From: Oscillospiraceae bacterium
GTDB lineage: Bacteria; Bacillota; Clostridia; Oscillospirales; SIG627
Assembly: GCA_015065085.1 (NCBI GenBank)
Contig: SVQW01000009.1
Coordinates: 39,369 to 103,368, forward strand
DNA: 64,000 nucleotides
Reading direction: 5' to 3'
Shown: piece by piece, positions 63,796 to 64,000 of the stretch
How the letters are laid out: every line of letters begins with the position of its first letter
Numbering within the stretch: position 1 is the stretch's first letter
Program-made: the position numbers and the translations under genes
Notes under the pieces: generated by a model
The model's input: the letters and a program-made list of their open reading frames with translations, nothing else
Databases searched by the model: none
What the model was told of the DNA's origin: nothing

Positions 63796-64000
63796 ATGAA
63801 TGTTTGTGATTTTGGTACAGTATTAAAACAATTACGCAAAAGCCATAACTTAACACAGAAAGAATTAGGCTTCCAATTAGGATTATCAAAAGCTGTTGTT
63901 AGTAAATATGAAAATGGTATGGGCTATCCTACATTTGATGTACTAATTTTAATTGCTGATTATTTCAAGGTAACAACTGATTATTTGCTTGGAGTAGAAA
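63796..64000 (+). CDS. XRE-family helix-turn-helix regulator, 3' end outside window
   Basis: At least 68 codons, open to the right edge. MNVCDFGTVLKQLRKSHNLT opens a classic phage-repressor HTH; QKELGFQLGLSKAVVSKYEN is the recognition core and ADYFKVTTDYLLGVE its end. AAAGGCGGTG lies upstream of the ATG. A divergent gene with a strong promoter sits to its left, so this probably controls a switch of the element. Total length and C-terminal domain are unknown. Confidence 0.88.
   Translation, partial: MNVCDFGTVLKQLRKSHNLTQKELGFQLGLSKAVVSKYENGMGYPTFDVLILIADYFKVTTDYLLGVE

Overview
The window reads as a chromosome segment of an anaerobic, endospore-lineage Firmicute of class Clostridia; an Oscillospirales-like member is my best guess, but no rRNA is present to settle it. 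Support comes from the ferredoxin-linked 2-oxoacid oxidoreductase operon, the spore-associated GerW/YtfJ gene beside scpAB, the DacF-type carboxypeptidase, the sepF-ylmG-ylmH-divIVA division cluster, S-layer homology proteins, a two-gene transketolase, moderate-to-low GC, frequent GTG and TTG starts, and strong GGAGG-type ribosome binding sites.

Layout. 1-1739: 3' part of a surface protein with three SLH repeats. 1801-18718 (minus): a metal-dependent hydrolase and a PpiC-type lipoprotein foldase, then one long leftward cluster running queA, miaA, an HlyD-like adaptor, yggS, sepF, yggT/ylmG, ylmH, divIVA, ileS, lspA, an RluD-type synthase, three tandem Cof-type HAD hydrolases and the two transketolase halves. 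A divergent promoter pair at 18760-18824 serves queA (left) and dapA (right). 18945-28453 (plus): dapA, dapB, an rlmB-type methyltransferase, a P-type-ATPase-like membrane protein with a disrupted catalytic motif, a P-loop ATPase, korDABC, ispD, ispF. 28445-34199: a DUF4364 regulator (minus), then an M50 protease, scpA, scpB, a DUF2953 protein, gerW, dacF and rluB (plus). 34257-48165 (minus): asd, rpsU, a lipoprotein-glyQS-leuS operon, and miaB-ylbF-mutS-mutL-tgt. 48330-55597 (minus): a GNAT acetyltransferase, a nest of hairpins, a 1215-residue SLH/carbohydrate-type multidomain protein, a small membrane protein, a sugar-phosphate isomerase-like protein and a cation efflux protein divergent from a TetR regulator (plus).

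From about 56374 to the right edge the character changes. A Tn916-type tyrosine integrase reads toward the chromosomal junction, followed by short, AT-rich, mostly unknown accessory genes: an HNH-like protein, a zinc ribbon, a ribbon-helix-helix regulator with three operator-like palindromes, a SprT-like metalloprotease, a small membrane peptide, a serine resolvase, a CxxCxGxG lipoprotein, a glycine-zipper protein and a XRE regulator cut by the window edge. This is the left part of an integrated mobile element; the other end is not in the window.

Shared themes: tRNA modification (queA, tgt, miaA, miaB), mismatch repair (mutS, mutL with an endonuclease motif), lysine biosynthesis (asd, dapA, dapB), isoprenoid synthesis (ispD, ispF), cell division and chromosome segregation (sepF, divIVA, scpAB), and cell-surface proteins. 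I see no tRNA, rRNA, CRISPR array or intact IS element. Positions were counted by hand from the sequence; family names are by motif recognition and not by database search.
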